Origin: Sporosarcina jiandibaonis
GTDB lineage: Bacteria > Bacillota > Bacilli > Bacillales_A > Planococcaceae
DNA length: 64,000 nt
Assembly: GCF_013184495.1 (NCBI RefSeq)
Contig: NZ_JAAOIY010000001.1
Location: 1,302,001-1,366,000, forward strand
Reading direction: 5' to 3'
Below, piece by piece: positions 43,970-54,601 of the stretch. The first letter of the stretch is position 1, and every line of letters begins with the position of its first letter. The translations under genes were made by a program, and so were the position numbers. The notes under the pieces were generated by a model that was not told the DNA's origin, ran no database searches, and worked only from the letters and a program-made list of their open reading frames with translations.

Positions 43970-45508
43970 CTAATCCCCAAATTCATGTTTTGCAAGTTCT
44001 GTTGCTATTGCATCTTCTATTGATGTTAGAGAGGAGCCGAGGTAATTGTTTATCATGATTGAGAATACTAATTTCTCCCCATCTTTAGATGTTACGTATC
44101 CTGATAGGCTAGTAACACCGGTTATTGAACCAGTTTTTGCGGTTACGTTCCCTTTCGTCGGTTCCTGGGTCATACGGGTTCGTAATGTCCCGCCGACTAA
44201 TCGTTCAGGCTCTCCTGCTATTGGCAAGGATCTCTTAAATGAAGGAAACCAGCTTTTCTCCTGGGCGTTATTGAGCATTTTTGTAAACTCCGTGGCAGGA
44301 ATCAATGTTTTATGTGACATCCCTGAGCCATCGCGAAGCAAGATTGTATCTCCTTTAACGCCCAAATCTGTTGTCACTTTATGAATGACTTGGAGGCCTT
44401 CTTTCCAACTTCCCTTATCATGGACAACCCTCCCCATTTCTTTTGTTAACGTTTCTCCAAGCCCATTATTACTCAGTTTCATAAATGGAATAAGAAGACC
44501 CTTAAGTTCAATAGACTTCCGTGAAGTGAGTAACTTAGCGTCTGTTGGCGTAACCCCTGTCTCTACTGATGAGTTGCCAACGAGCTCTATGCCATTCTCT
44601 TCAAGTGACTTCTTAAACACATCTATCGCGTACATTGTCGGTTCCCACACTGCAACCCAGGATCTTGAGTTTGTCCCATTTACTGGCATAGTGCCTTCAA
44701 TGACGATGTTATTTGATCCATGTTCCCGTTCTATTGAAATACTCTTTGCCTGACCTGCCGGAACCATTTTTGTTTTGTTAATAATTGTGACATAATCTGT
44801 TTCCGGTGACAGTGTTACTTGCGCGGTTTCTCCAGGTTTTTCGGAAGGACTTACTTCCACTATGACTGTTCCTGAATCATAGTCCTCGTTCGGCGAAATC
44901 GTTAACGCAGAAACCTGCGCCCCAGTATAGTAGGGTTCGTCATTCCAGTTTAAATCCATCGATAACCGAACATCATCGTACCAGCTATCATCACCTATCA
45001 AATTCCCCTTAATTTTAAGAACGCCTTGTTCTTTCAAATCAATTGCAAGTTGATCAAGATCCTCCTTCAATAAGGTTGGATCTCCTTTACCTTTCATGTA
45101 TACGTTGCCTTGAAGCACTTTTCCTGTAAGTGTCCCATCTGTCAATATTTCTGTCGTAAATCGATAATCTTCTCCAAGTGTCTCAAGCGCCGCTGCACTT
45201 GTCAGCAACTTCATATTCGATGCGGGATGTAAGCGAATATCGCCATACTGCTCGAATAATTCTTCACCTATTTCATTTCTGACACTAACTCCAGCTAATG
45301 CCCCATCCAAACGCTCGTTGCTTAAAATAGCCTGAAGTTTTTCACTCAGTGTTGCAGATTCATCTAGTTGATCTATTGTTATCTCTTCGGATGCATTTGC
45401 GATGAATAAGTTTTCCTGTCCATCTAGTGGTAGAAAGGCTAACACTACAATTAAGAACAATAATAATAGGCTCTTCAACTTTCTTCCAATTAACATTCTT
45501 GCGTTCAC
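43970..45508 (-). CDS. D-Ala-D-Ala carboxypeptidase/endopeptidase, PBP4 (S13) type
   Basis: The 512-residue exported protein has an N-terminal membrane/signal segment (residues 11-28). Penicillin-binding motifs are SNMK (Ser97, Lys100), SNNG in the middle and KTGSITG near the C-terminus. The S13 insertion domain lies between the first two. It trims peptidoglycan stem peptides or cross-links outside the cell. Flanking M28 sequences suggest it was inserted into, or captured by, a peptidase cluster. Confidence 0.93.
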   Translation of the reverse strand: MNARMLIGRKLKSLLLLFLIVVLAFLPLDGQENLFIANASEEITIDQLDESATLSEKLQAILSNERLDGALAGVSVRNEIGEELFEQYGDIRLHPASNMKLLTSAAALETLGEDYRFTTEILTDGTLTGKVLQGNVYMKGKGDPTLLKEDLDQLAIDLKEQGVLKIKGNLIGDDSWYDDVRLSMDLNWNDEPYYTGAQVSALTISPNEDYDSGTVIVEVSPSEKPGETAQVTLSPETDYVTIINKTKMVPAGQAKSISIEREHGSNNIVIEGTMPVNGTNSRSWVAVWEPTMYAIDVFKKSLEENGIELVGNSSVETGVTPTDAKLLTSRKSIELKGLLIPFMKLSNNGLGETLTKEMGRVVHDKGSWKEGLQVIHKVTTDLGVKGDTILLRDGSGMSHKTLIPATEFTKMLNNAQEKSWFPSFKRSLPIAGEPERLVGGTLRTRMTQEPTKGNVTAKTGSITGVTSLSGYVTSKDGEKLVFSIMINNYLGSSLTSIEDAIATELAKHEFGD

Positions 45509-45620
45509 ATCCCTTTTGAGATAATTATTTAATTCAACTAAATGTGTTTAAATCAGTTTATAGCGCGGTCGACAAAACGGCTGTTGCAATAAATATTCTT
45601 TTTCATATTAATCCCTTTTA

Positions 45621-47036
45621 TCATTCCAATCCCGGCACGTCTTTCCGCACGATATCAAAAAGCCCGGCCCCGATAACTTCTAGAGCAGATTGCATTCTCT
45701 CCGATGAAATATTATCTTCTATTGTATCCTGCGGAGTATGATAAACTTTTTCAATATGGTAAACGAGCGGATCCCAACTATCGATTCCCATCCATATAAA
45801 CAATGCTGATGGAATGCCTGCATTATGGAATGGAACATGGTCGCTTGAACCGAATTTACCTGGTAAAATATCAGAGTTTCCTAGTCTCGCACCTGCGGCT
45901 ACGGTAGAATCAGTAACGATGTTCGTGCTTCCATCAACAGTCATTGCGTAAAGATTTCTAGCTTCCTCGTATTTCGTTGCGACCATATCCGGATTGAAAA
46001 CTGCTTCGATATTATCTCGTTCTTCTTGAGTTAATTGATCCACATAGTGCCTAGCGCCGAGCAAGCCTCGTTCTTCCGATCCAAAGGCAATAAATTTCAG
46101 GTCTTTATCCGTGTTGTATCCTTTGAATACGCGTGCCAACTCGAGCATTAACCCAGTCCCTGAAGCGTTATCGTTCGCCCCCGGTGCACCGACGACACTA
46201 TCCATGTGTGCGCTTAAAATAACTTCTTTTCCATCCGCTTGTTTATTCTTCGACTTCTTCGTGCCGATAACGTTTACAGACTCAAGATTCGAATGTTGTT
46301 CTGCAGTTAATGCCAATTCTACTGGACCTTCTTCAAGCTGTTCTTTTAACCATTCTCCTTGAATGAAAGCCGCGCCGAACACCGGAATATCATAAGCTCT
46401 AGTCAAACTTGGGTTAAACGCAGAACCATAGTTTCCGCGACTTCCAACAACACTTTGCAGAATCACTCCGCTCGCTCCTGCATTCACTGCATTATCCACT
46501 TGCAGACGGTAATTCGCAGTTGTACTTTCGCGTGTCATTAAAACGATTTTCCCTTCAGTATTTGCCGGGAAATCACTCGCATCTGTACCGCCTTCAACAA
46601 AAACAACTTCTCCGTTTACAGGATCATTAGTCAATGTACCGTTAGGCGCCGCCCCCATTTGCCATGAGTCTCCATTAGAAAAAGCGACTTCAGCTATAAA
46701 TTGGTCGGCTACTGGAAAATATTGATATTCCACTTCGTAACCATGACTTCTCAATTCGGCTGCAACATAATCCGCCGCCTGTTTTTCTGCTTCAAGCCCC
46801 CCAGGTCTCGGCCCAATTTCTTCCGATAAATACCGGATATGCTCAATTGCCTTTTCGGCGTCGACCCTTTTAATAATTTTCTGGTCTTTAGATGAATCGG
46901 GGTTTCCATTGGATGTGTAACCGATTGGTGTTTCAACAACTTTTGCATACGGCGATGCAAATGGCGATGCGCTCAATACCAATGCACCGGACAGCGCTAT
47001 CGTCATTGCTACTTTTTTAAATTTATTTTTAGTCAT
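45621..47036 (-). CDS. Secreted M28 aminopeptidase with PA domain (copy 1)
   Basis: The 471-residue exported enzyme has a signal peptide, a protease-associated insert (around residues 130-245) and the M28 zinc ligands in LSAHMDSVVGAPGANDNASG, EERGLLGARH, NPDMVAT and KFGSSDHVPFHNAG. It removes N-terminal amino acids from peptides outside the cell. It lies 16 bp after its paralogue, in one operon. Confidence 0.93.
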   Translation of the reverse strand: MTKNKFKKVAMTIALSGALVLSASPFASPYAKVVETPIGYTSNGNPDSSKDQKIIKRVDAEKAIEHIRYLSEEIGPRPGGLEAEKQAADYVAAELRSHGYEVEYQYFPVADQFIAEVAFSNGDSWQMGAAPNGTLTNDPVNGEVVFVEGGTDASDFPANTEGKIVLMTRESTTANYRLQVDNAVNAGASGVILQSVVGSRGNYGSAFNPSLTRAYDIPVFGAAFIQGEWLKEQLEEGPVELALTAEQHSNLESVNVIGTKKSKNKQADGKEVILSAHMDSVVGAPGANDNASGTGLMLELARVFKGYNTDKDLKFIAFGSEERGLLGARHYVDQLTQEERDNIEAVFNPDMVATKYEEARNLYAMTVDGSTNIVTDSTVAAGARLGNSDILPGKFGSSDHVPFHNAGIPSALFIWMGIDSWDPLVYHIEKVYHTPQDTIEDNISSERMQSALEVIGAGLFDIVRKDVPGLE

Positions 47037-47052
47037 GAAATCATCATTCCTC

Positions 47053-48399
47053 CTAGTTTTTTCGAATCAAACTATAAACAGAAGCCCCGACAAGATCGCC
47101 AGCTTCTTTCAGTCTTTCTTCGCTGATATGTTCGATTGTATCAAGCGGCGTATGATAATAAGGCTCAAGGTTGGCAGTTCTAGGTTCACGGCGAATAAAA
47201 TTCACAGCCGCAATTCCAGCATCGTGGAATGAAACATGATCGGACGAACCTCTTTGATAAAGAACTAATTCAGATGGCGTGCCGATTCTTTCTGCCGTTG
47301 CAACAGCCGTTTCAGATACGATATTTGCTTGTCCATCGACCGTATTCATGAAAATTGCGGTTGCATTTTCCCAAGACGTGCCTACCATATCCATGTTGAA
47401 GTTGGCGATGCTTCGGTCGATTTCATCTTCAGTCAATTGGCTCACATAGTAATGAGAACCGACCAAGCCGATTTCTTCAGCACCCACAAATGCGAATCTC
47501 AATTCCTTTTCGATCGGATAGCTTTTTAATACGCGGGCCATTTCCAGTGCCACTGCAGTTCCTGATGCATTATCGCTTGCTCCCGGCGCAAAAGGAACGC
47601 TGTCATAATGGGCAGAAACATGTAAAATATCATGATTTCCACCTTTATTCGGCGCACGTTTTGCAATGATATTTTGCGACGTTGCGTTTGAAATACTGTT
47701 CACTTTTAACGTGACAGTCCCATTTCGACTTGCGACATCTTCCAATAGCGCTTCTCCGCTCACCTTCGTAATACCGCCAACTGGTAAAGGCGAATTGGTA
47801 ATAGAAGGATTCAACGGGCCTGCTTGGTCGATATTATTATAAATAAGCACCCCTGCAGATCCAGCGGCAATTGCATTCTCCACTTTCACTTGAAATGTTA
47901 ATTCCCCTCGGGAAATTAGGGCAATTTTTCCTGCTGCATCTTCAGTGAAATCAGTTGGGTAACCTAATCCCGCATCATAAAGCTCCGCTGTCAATCCTTC
48001 TTCGGTTGTAGCAGCGGATCCAGACGGAATGTTGACGAGCACTTCATCACCATTGTCAGTTTGCAAATGGCCTACTTTTAAGTCTGGAATATTGAAATCC
48101 TGGACTTCTACCTCGTATCCATAAGACAAAAGACGTTCTTTAATGTAGTTCGCCGTAAACTTCTCTTCCTCCGTTCCTGCTACACGAGGGCCTATGGTTT
48201 CACTTAAATAATGGACATCCTCGTAAATTCGTTCCGCACTAATGCGCGAAATTATTTTCTGATCAAAAGCAGCTTCGCCTTGATCACCTTTCGCCTGTGC
48301 AACAATTGTCTGTGAAAATTGGATCGGCATAACATATAAACTCGACACAGCTAACACCATTGAAAGCATGATTACTTTAAATTTCCCGCCTATCTTCAT
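47053..48399 (-). CDS. Secreted M28 aminopeptidase with PA domain (copy 2)
   Basis: The 448-residue paralogue of the next gene has the same layout: signal peptide, PA insert, and zinc motifs VSAHYDSVPFAPGASDNASG, GAEEIGLVGSHY, NMDMVGT and RGSSDHVSFHDAG. The tandem pair and the remnant at 43.8 kb show repeated duplication of this family here. Confidence 0.93.
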   Translation of the reverse strand: MKIGGKFKVIMLSMVLAVSSLYVMPIQFSQTIVAQAKGDQGEAAFDQKIISRISAERIYEDVHYLSETIGPRVAGTEEEKFTANYIKERLLSYGYEVEVQDFNIPDLKVGHLQTDNGDEVLVNIPSGSAATTEEGLTAELYDAGLGYPTDFTEDAAGKIALISRGELTFQVKVENAIAAGSAGVLIYNNIDQAGPLNPSITNSPLPVGGITKVSGEALLEDVASRNGTVTLKVNSISNATSQNIIAKRAPNKGGNHDILHVSAHYDSVPFAPGASDNASGTAVALEMARVLKSYPIEKELRFAFVGAEEIGLVGSHYYVSQLTEDEIDRSIANFNMDMVGTSWENATAIFMNTVDGQANIVSETAVATAERIGTPSELVLYQRGSSDHVSFHDAGIAAVNFIRREPRTANLEPYYHTPLDTIEHISEERLKEAGDLVGASVYSLIRKN

Positions 48400-48687
48400 T
48401 CATCCTACCTCCCTAAAAATTTTTCACTGCAATTGAACTATTCCTTTCAACGGTAACAAACTCCTTCAAATATTCTGAAAATGAATACTATGTAATGGCG
48501 ATTTATAACAAAAAAGTACTAAAGAAGTAGATTAAATAGTAAATTAATATAGTACTTCTAGCGATATAGTTATTTCCATTCAGTTTGCTAAATCATTAGT
48601 ACTAACGCTTTGGCAAATGGCTTTATTGAATAAAATACATTTTTCTGAATCTACTGTGCTATCATGTTTAGATAGGAGGTGAATAGA

Positions 48688-49617
48688 ATGCAAGGTCTTG
48701 TGAAAATTAGTCAGTTTTTCGGTAAAACATTTGCTATATGGGTGCTTGTTGTTGCCGCATTCGCCTTCTTCCTGCCAGGTCAATTTCTTTGGATAGGGCC
48801 ATACATATCGATTTTGCTTGGAGTTATTATGTTTGGAATGGGAATGACGTTAACGGTGAAAGACTTCGGTGAAGTTTTCCGACAACCAAAAAGCGTTTTA
48901 ATTGGCGTAGCGTCGCAATTTATCGTAATGCCGCTTCTGGCTTATGCATTGGCAAAAGGATTTAATTTGCCAGCTGAAATAGCAATTGGCGTGATCCTCG
49001 TCGGATCATGTCCGGGCGGCACAGCTTCGAACGTTATGACGTTCCTTGCGAAAGGAAATACAGCACTTTCGGTCGCGGTGACATCCGTTTCTACTTTGCT
49101 CGCGCCAATTTTAACACCTGCGATCATTTATATACTTGCGCGCGAATGGTTGGAAGTTTCGGCTTCGAGCATGTTCATGTCAATCTTGAAGATCGTCATC
49201 TTGCCAATCATTCTCGGTTTAATTGTCCAATTTTTCTTGAAAGAGCAGACGAAAAAGAGCGTGGACATCATGCCGCTCGTATCGGTTATTGCAATCGTCA
49301 TGATAGTTGCAGCAGTCGTAGCGGGAAGCAAGGAGAAAATTATCGAATCAGGTTTGCTCATCTTTGCAGTCGTTATTCTACATAACGGACTCGGTTATTT
49401 ATTCGGCTTCTTAATTGCCAAGTTATTCAAACTCGATTATTCTGATCAAAAAGCAATCTCCATCGAAGTCGGCATGCAAAACTCCGGGCTCGGCGCCGCG
49501 CTGGCAGCAGCACATTTCAGTCCGATTGCGGCAGTGCCGAGTGCGATATTTAGTTTCTGGCATAATATATCTGGGCCACTTTTGGCGACTTATTGGGCAA
49601 GGAAGGGTAAAAAGTAA
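48688..49617 (+). CDS. Bile acid:sodium symporter family (BASS) transporter
   Basis: The 309-residue protein has about ten membrane helices and BASS signatures: [40 protein letters not shown] and [18 protein letters not shown]. Bacterial relatives carry organic anions such as pantoate or keto acids with sodium. AGGAGGTG fixes the ATG at 48688. It is divergent from the peptidase operon and monocistronic. Confidence 0.9.
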   Translation: MQGLVKISQFFGKTFAIWVLVVAAFAFFLPGQFLWIGPYISILLGVIMFGMGMTLTVKDFGEVFRQPKSVLIGVASQFIVMPLLAYALAKGFNLPAEIAIGVILVGSCPGGTASNVMTFLAKGNTALSVAVTSVSTLLAPILTPAIIYILAREWLEVSASSMFMSILKIVILPIILGLIVQFFLKEQTKKSVDIMPLVSVIAIVMIVAAVVAGSKEKIIESGLLIFAVVILHNGLGYLFGFLIAKLFKLDYSDQKAISIEVGMQNSGLGAALAAAHFSPIAAVPSAIFSFWHNISGPLLATYWARKGKK

Positions 49618-49629
49618 TTAGGCAAATCA

Positions 49630-49680
49630 AAAAAGCATGTGTGCGGGGACATTGTTTAAGTCTGGCACACATGTTTTTTT
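49630..49680 (+). terminator. Terminator of the BASS transporter gene
   Basis: CATGTGTG pairs with CACACATG. A-run and T-run flank the stem. Confidence 0.82.
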
Positions 49681-49811
49681 ACTAGTAGTTTTTGAGGTAC
49701 CTTTTTCCAATTCCACTTTAAATTTCAATAAAACATTTAATTTTCCGACTAAATATACTATAATTAAATATGGGGATAAAGTATGAGAACATTACAAAGG
49801 GGAATGGGAGA

Positions 49812-50144
49812 TTGGAAGAAGAGGTAAATTTAAATTTGTCTTGGCTATCGGGAGAAAAAATAGAGATTCATGAACTTATCATGAGTTCCGAGGGGCCAGC
49901 CATGTTAATCGTCATTCATGATAATTCACCCGCAGCTAGCCGTTATGTTGTAAGACTGTTTACGTTAATGGGAGAAGAGGAAAACAATGAATATTTCATT
50001 GATAAGGAAATTGATGCATTCTCATTTCCTAATAATGATATCGCAGTTGAATTTGCAGATAGGCTTCTAACAATGTCTGCAATCGAAATGCTTAATATTA
50101 TGGCATTGAACCAGAAGAATTATGAGGCTGGTTTGCTTCATTGA
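49812..50144 (+). CDS. Small soluble protein of unknown function
   Basis: The product is a 110-residue acidic protein from a TTG that follows AAAGGGG. An ATG at 49770 is possible but lies only 6 bp after a TATAAT box (49759-49764), where the transcript would begin. No family is recognised. The sequence has alternating beta-like stretches (AMLIVIHDNS, RYVVRLFTLMG) and a helical C-terminus. Confidence 0.6.
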   Translation: MEEEVNLNLSWLSGEKIEIHELIMSSEGPAMLIVIHDNSPAASRYVVRLFTLMGEEENNEYFIDKEIDAFSFPNNDIAVEFADRLLTMSAIEMLNIMALNQKNYEAGLLH

Positions 50145-50160
50145 ATGAATACGAAAAAGG

Positions 50161-50187
50161 AACCCTAGCAATAAATTGTTGGGTTTC
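50161..50187. terminator. Terminator between convergent genes
   Basis: AACCC...GGGTT stem with inner CAA/TTG pairs and a T-run on the plus strand. Confidence 0.65.
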
Positions 50188-50220
50188 TTTTTCGTTATTT
50201 AAAATAAGTTCGGATTGGTT

Positions 50221-51705
50221 TTATTCGAGTGAAATATAGACGCTTTTAACTTCTGTGTAGTTATCAAGTGCGTATGAGCCTAATTCGCGGCCAATACCAG
50301 ACTGTTTAAATCCGCCGAACGGTGATGCGACATCGAATACTTGGTAACAATTCACCCAAACCGTACCCGCTCTAAGTTTGCTTGCGAAATGGTGTGCCTT
50401 TGTAACATCTTGAGTCCAAACACCAGCAGCTAGTCCAAATGGTGTGTTGTTTGCTCTTTCGATAAGGTCATCTTCGCTGTCATATGGAATTGCGGCTAGA
50501 ACCGGGCCAAAGATTTCTTCTTTCGCGATTGTCATTTCATCATTTACATCTGCAAAGATAGTAGGTTCAACGAAGTAACCATTTTCAAAAGGTTTTTTTC
50601 CGCCAGTTAGAAGTTCTGCCCCTTCATTAACCCCGATATCAATGTAATTCATCACCCTGCTTTGTTGTAAAGCGGAAACAAGCGGTCCCATTTGTGTATC
50701 TTCATTAATTCCCGGTCCTTGTTTGATACTTTTCGCATGGGCAACCATATCGGCAACCACATTATCATAATTTTTTCGTGGAATGAAAACTCGTGATCCG
50801 GCAGTGCAGTTTTGACCTTGGTTAAACATGACGCCATTTAGTGCGCCAGGAATTGCTTTGGTTAGATCTGCATCCGGTAAAAGGATGTTCGGTGATTTTC
50901 CTCCAAGTTCAAGCGTAATGCCTTTCAAGGACTGTGCCGCCCTGGCCATAATCAATTTTCCTGTTGCGGAAGATCCCGTAAAACCGATTTTATCGATTAA
51001 CGGATGATCAATCATTGGCTCCCCTGCTTCTTTACCGAAACCTGGAACAATATTGACAACGCCCGCTGGAATTCCAGCTTCTTCGATTAATTCAGCTAAG
51101 TATAAGACTGATAGGGGCGTTTGTTCTGCTGGTTTTAAAACCATCGTACATCCGGTCGCCAAAGCAGCACCCATTTTATACATCGCCATTAGTAATGGTA
51201 AATTCCATGGGATAATTTGACCGACAACGCCGATTGGTTCGTGACGAACATAGTTCAGATAAGGTCCACTTACTGGAACAGTTTGTCCGACAATTTTCGT
51301 TGGCCAACCAGCGTAATAACGCATATGTTCAATTGATAAAGGAATGTCGACTGTTCTAGATTCGCGAATTGGTTTACCGCTATCCAAAGTTTCAAGTATC
51401 GCAAGCTCTTCTTTATGCTCTTCCATCAGGTCTGCGAGCTTGTACATAAGATGACTTCTTTCAGCCGCGCTAATTCTTGACCAAGGCCCCTCATCGAAAG
51501 CTTTACGGGCAGCTTTTGCTGCAACATCGATATCCTCAGCTTTTGCCTCATACACATTAGCTAGGACTTTTCCTGTTGCTGGATCATGGACCTCAAAGGT
51601 TGCACCCGATTTACTTTCTACAAACTCGCCGTTGATGTATAAGTGCTTTGTACTGCTCAAGAATTTCTCCACTTTTTTGTTTAATCCTTCTACAACATGA
51701 CTCAT
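50221..51705 (-). CDS. NAD-dependent aldehyde dehydrogenase
   Basis: The 494-residue ALDH has the catalytic Glu in TLELGGKSPNILL and the catalytic Cys in FNQGQNCTAGSRVF. Its cofactor segment is GFTGSSATGKLIM. It oxidises an aldehyde to the acid; the specific substrate is not deducible. The start at 51705 follows AAGGGGG. A cre-like sequence (13 of 14, 51737-51750) lies just upstream, suggesting catabolite control. Confidence 0.93.
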   Translation of the reverse strand: MSHVVEGLNKKVEKFLSSTKHLYINGEFVESKSGATFEVHDPATGKVLANVYEAKAEDIDVAAKAARKAFDEGPWSRISAAERSHLMYKLADLMEEHKEELAILETLDSGKPIRESRTVDIPLSIEHMRYYAGWPTKIVGQTVPVSGPYLNYVRHEPIGVVGQIIPWNLPLLMAMYKMGAALATGCTMVLKPAEQTPLSVLYLAELIEEAGIPAGVVNIVPGFGKEAGEPMIDHPLIDKIGFTGSSATGKLIMARAAQSLKGITLELGGKSPNILLPDADLTKAIPGALNGVMFNQGQNCTAGSRVFIPRKNYDNVVADMVAHAKSIKQGPGINEDTQMGPLVSALQQSRVMNYIDIGVNEGAELLTGGKKPFENGYFVEPTIFADVNDEMTIAKEEIFGPVLAAIPYDSEDDLIERANNTPFGLAAGVWTQDVTKAHHFASKLRAGTVWVNCYQVFDVASPFGGFKQSGIGRELGSYALDNYTEVKSVYISLE

Positions 51706-51736
51706 AACAAATCCCCCTTTTAATAAGATTATTAAT

Positions 51737-51750
51737 TGTAAGCGATTCCA
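51737..51750 (-). promoter_or_regulatory. cre-like site before the aldehyde dehydrogenase gene
   Basis: TGGAATCGCTTACA on the minus strand fits the cre consensus except at position 3. Confidence 0.4.
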
Positions 51751-51922
51751 ACCCAATGTTAACACTAATATATTATTAATCAAGAAGACTTAAATGAATA
51801 ATGCATTAATTCTTTCAATTACGCATATTCATTTGGACTAATAAGCATATTCTTTAAACTTGGTATGATAGAATAATAACTATGCTTACTCATTAGTTTC
51901 ATTACTAGAAAAAGGTGATTTT

Positions 51923-53227
51923 ATGAATAGATTGTTATCCTGGTCGACAACGTTCGCTTCAATGCAATGGCTTTTTTTTATTTTCGCAAATATTGTTGTC
52001 GTCCCTATTTCTATTGGCTTTGCCTTCAATTTACCGCCAGAACAAGTTGCCACTATTTTACGCAGTGCACTAATCGTGACCGGCGGGGCTTGTATTTTGC
52101 AGGGGTTAATCGGACATCGATTCCCTTTGATGGAAGGTCCTTCAGGCGTAATTTGGGGTCTGATCCTAAATTTGTGTTTATCGGCCTCTTCACTAGGCTT
52201 GAGTTTACAAAGTATTGGCGGAGGAATTGCTACAGGTATGATACTTGCTGGAATTGCAACCATCCTTCTAGTGGCATTCAATTTAATTTCATTTATTCAA
52301 AAGGTATTTAGCCCGATGGTAATGAGTGTTTATTTATTACTTTTAACCTTTCAATTAACCTTTGTTTTTTTCAATGGAATGTTGAATATGAATGAAGACG
52401 GAACTTTGAATGGGCATATAACACTATTTTCTTTTTGTCTTGCAATCATTGTTGCTCTTTTAAAAATAAAAGGAAATAAAATTATTGGCGATTTTTCAAT
52501 ATTAATCGGTATGATTGGTGGCTGGATTGCTTACGCTTTGCTATTTCCAATCGCTAAACCTGTTACAGATAGTGGGGTTGCTGCATTCTCTCTATTTCCT
52601 TTAGGTCCGCCGAATTTGGAATACAGCATAATTGCCATCACCTTTTTAGGGTGTTTAATTAATTTAAGTAATACAGTTGCATCCGTTCAGGCCGCTTCTA
52701 AATTATTCAATGTAAATGTTTCTATGAATCAGTACCGATTCTCTTATTTGCTGACGGGCATTTACTCCATCATCGCTTCTCTTTTTGGACTTGTACTATT
52801 TGCACCGTTTGCTTCATCCATAGGCTTTTTGGAAAGCACTCAAATTTTTGATCGAAGACCGTTTTTAATTGGCGGCGGACTTGTTATTCTCATCGGAATT
52901 ATACCCCCTCTAGGTCTAATGCTTGCAACACTTCCTATGGCTGTAGGTAACGCTGTATTATTAGTTGCCTATTCTCAATTATTGGGGACTTCCTTAAAAA
53001 GTTTTAACGGCTATACATTTAATTCGGTTACGATTTATCGGATTGCATCTCCGGTATTAATAGGCGTGAGTTTAATGACGGTCGATGCTAGTTTATTTAC
53101 TTTTTTGCCTGCAATTATCCTGCCTTTAATAACGAATGGTTTCATCATGGGGTTTTTGATCTCACTAGTAATGGAAACTTGTATCAATTGGGATGACGTG
53201 GGGGTTGATCGGAAAATTACAAACTGA
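51923..53227 (+). CDS. NCS2-type purine/pyrimidine permease (YwdJ-like)
   Basis: The 434-residue membrane protein has about 12-14 helices. NCS2-like features are MQWLFFIFANIVVVPISIG, GHRFPLMEGPSGVIWG and FLGCLINLSNTVASVQAASK. It probably imports a purine or related base. It has its own promoter region, is divergent from the ALDH gene and ends in a 19-bp terminator stem. Confidence 0.85.
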   Translation: MNRLLSWSTTFASMQWLFFIFANIVVVPISIGFAFNLPPEQVATILRSALIVTGGACILQGLIGHRFPLMEGPSGVIWGLILNLCLSASSLGLSLQSIGGGIATGMILAGIATILLVAFNLISFIQKVFSPMVMSVYLLLLTFQLTFVFFNGMLNMNEDGTLNGHITLFSFCLAIIVALLKIKGNKIIGDFSILIGMIGGWIAYALLFPIAKPVTDSGVAAFSLFPLGPPNLEYSIIAITFLGCLINLSNTVASVQAASKLFNVNVSMNQYRFSYLLTGIYSIIASLFGLVLFAPFASSIGFLESTQIFDRRPFLIGGGLVILIGIIPPLGLMLATLPMAVGNAVLLVAYSQLLGTSLKSFNGYTFNSVTIYRIASPVLIGVSLMTVDASLFTFLPAIILPLITNGFIMGFLISLVMETCINWDDVGVDRKITN

Positions 53228-53243
53228 TTTATTAAAGAAAAAC

Positions 53244-53289
53244 TCAAACAGGAGTCATCCCTTTACCGAGAGGGATGACTCCTGTTTGA
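53244..53289. terminator. Very strong bidirectional terminator
   Basis: Perfect 19-base arms (53244-53262 and 53271-53289) with an eight-base loop between convergent genes. Confidence 0.9.
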
Positions 53290-53307
53290 TTAATAAATTT
53301 CTTGCTA

Positions 53308-54399
53308 TCACATTTTAACGATTGGTTTAACGGTTAATCCTTCCTCTGAATCTGCAAATGCTTTATTAATATTATTAAACTCATAAAACTTTACAAGTTT
53401 ATCAAATGGAAATTTACCAGCTTTATAGTATTCAATTAGCTTTGGAATAAATAACTGGGGCATCGAGTCACCTTCAATAACTCCCACGATTGACTTTCCT
53501 TCCAGTACTAAATCATGATATACATTGAACTCTGTTACTCCGTTGATTACACCAACAACTGCTGAAACTCCAAGTGGTCTCAATGCTAAGACGGAATCGC
53601 GTGCTAAAGCGGCAACACCGGATGTATCTACGGCGTAATTAGTTCCACCTTTTGTTATTTTTTTAATTTCTTCTATTACATTTACATCTTTGCCGTTAAG
53701 CACATGAGTTGCACCGAGCTCTTTTGCTAACTCCAATCGATTTTCATGAATATCAACCGCAATAATTTTTGAACAACCAATAATATTGGCTGCCATCACT
53801 GCACTGAGACCAACTGCCCCACAGCCGTAAACTGCAATAGTTTCTCCAAATTTAGGCTGCAATTTATTTAACACTGTGCCAGCACCTGTTTGAATTCCGC
53901 ACCCCAATGGCCCCAGAAGGGATAAATCAACATCTTTATCTACTTTAACGATATTCCTTTCATTTGCAACGGTATACGTACCGAATGAAGACTGTCCAAA
54001 AAAACTGGATACTTCTTGCTCTCCCTGATGAAGTCGTTTGGTGTTATCGTTCATAATCCCACCAAAATTTAATTCAGTTAAATGAAAGCAATAACCAGGA
54101 AGACCAACTAAGCAATTCTCGCATTGACCACATGAAGAAAAGGACAATACGACATGATCGCCTACTTCAACGGTTTTCACATTAGCACCTAATTTTTCTA
54201 CTACCCCGGATCCTTCATGACCAAGTACGGCAGGTAGGGGCAAGGGAACTTCCTGATCCCTTGCCACGGCGTCTGTATGACAAACTCCCGAAGCAACAAT
54301 CCTAATCAGCACTTCATTCTCTTTCGGTTCATCAAGACGAACTTCTTTTAATTTGAACTCTTCTCCTTTTGCATAAGTAACTGCCGCCTCAATTATCAT
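53308..54399 (-). CDS. Zinc alcohol dehydrogenase (aryl/benzyl-alcohol type)
   Basis: The 363-residue MDR dehydrogenase has GVCHTDAVARDQ and GHEGSGVVE for the catalytic zinc, CGQCENCLVGLPGYC for the structural zinc, and AVYGCGAVGLSAVMAA for NAD. It resembles class III-like and XylB-type benzyl alcohol dehydrogenases. AGGAGGTG fixes the ATG at 54399. It is separated from the DeoR gene by a hairpin. Confidence 0.88.
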   Translation of the reverse strand: MIIEAAVTYAKGEEFKLKEVRLDEPKENEVLIRIVASGVCHTDAVARDQEVPLPLPAVLGHEGSGVVEKLGANVKTVEVGDHVVLSFSSCGQCENCLVGLPGYCFHLTELNFGGIMNDNTKRLHQGEQEVSSFFGQSSFGTYTVANERNIVKVDKDVDLSLLGPLGCGIQTGAGTVLNKLQPKFGETIAVYGCGAVGLSAVMAANIIGCSKIIAVDIHENRLELAKELGATHVLNGKDVNVIEEIKKITKGGTNYAVDTSGVAALARDSVLALRPLGVSAVVGVINGVTEFNVYHDLVLEGKSIVGVIEGDSMPQLFIPKLIEYYKAGKFPFDKLVKFYEFNNINKAFADSEEGLTVKPIVKM

Positions 54400-54519
54400 A
54401 ACAAACACCTCCTTTCTGAATTAATAGATTACTCTCATTGCAGCTTATAGATAAATATAAACTAAGTCAAGTCATGGAATTCTGCGGTTCTTGATTCCAA
54501 TAGTCATACAAAAGCGAAT

Positions 54520-54570
54520 AGGGCTGTCCCAAAGTTAAAGTGCCTAGCACTTTTCAATTTGGACAGCCCT
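54520..54570 (-). terminator. Hairpin downstream of the DeoR gene
   Basis: GGGCTGTCC (54521) pairs with GGACAGCCC (54561), with an inner AAAGTGC/GCACTTT stem. No clear T-run follows. A similar GGGCTGTCC word recurs alone near 59987. Confidence 0.55.
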
Positions 54571-54601
54571 CCGATAATTGATTCACTTAGGGTCACTCAT
54601 T

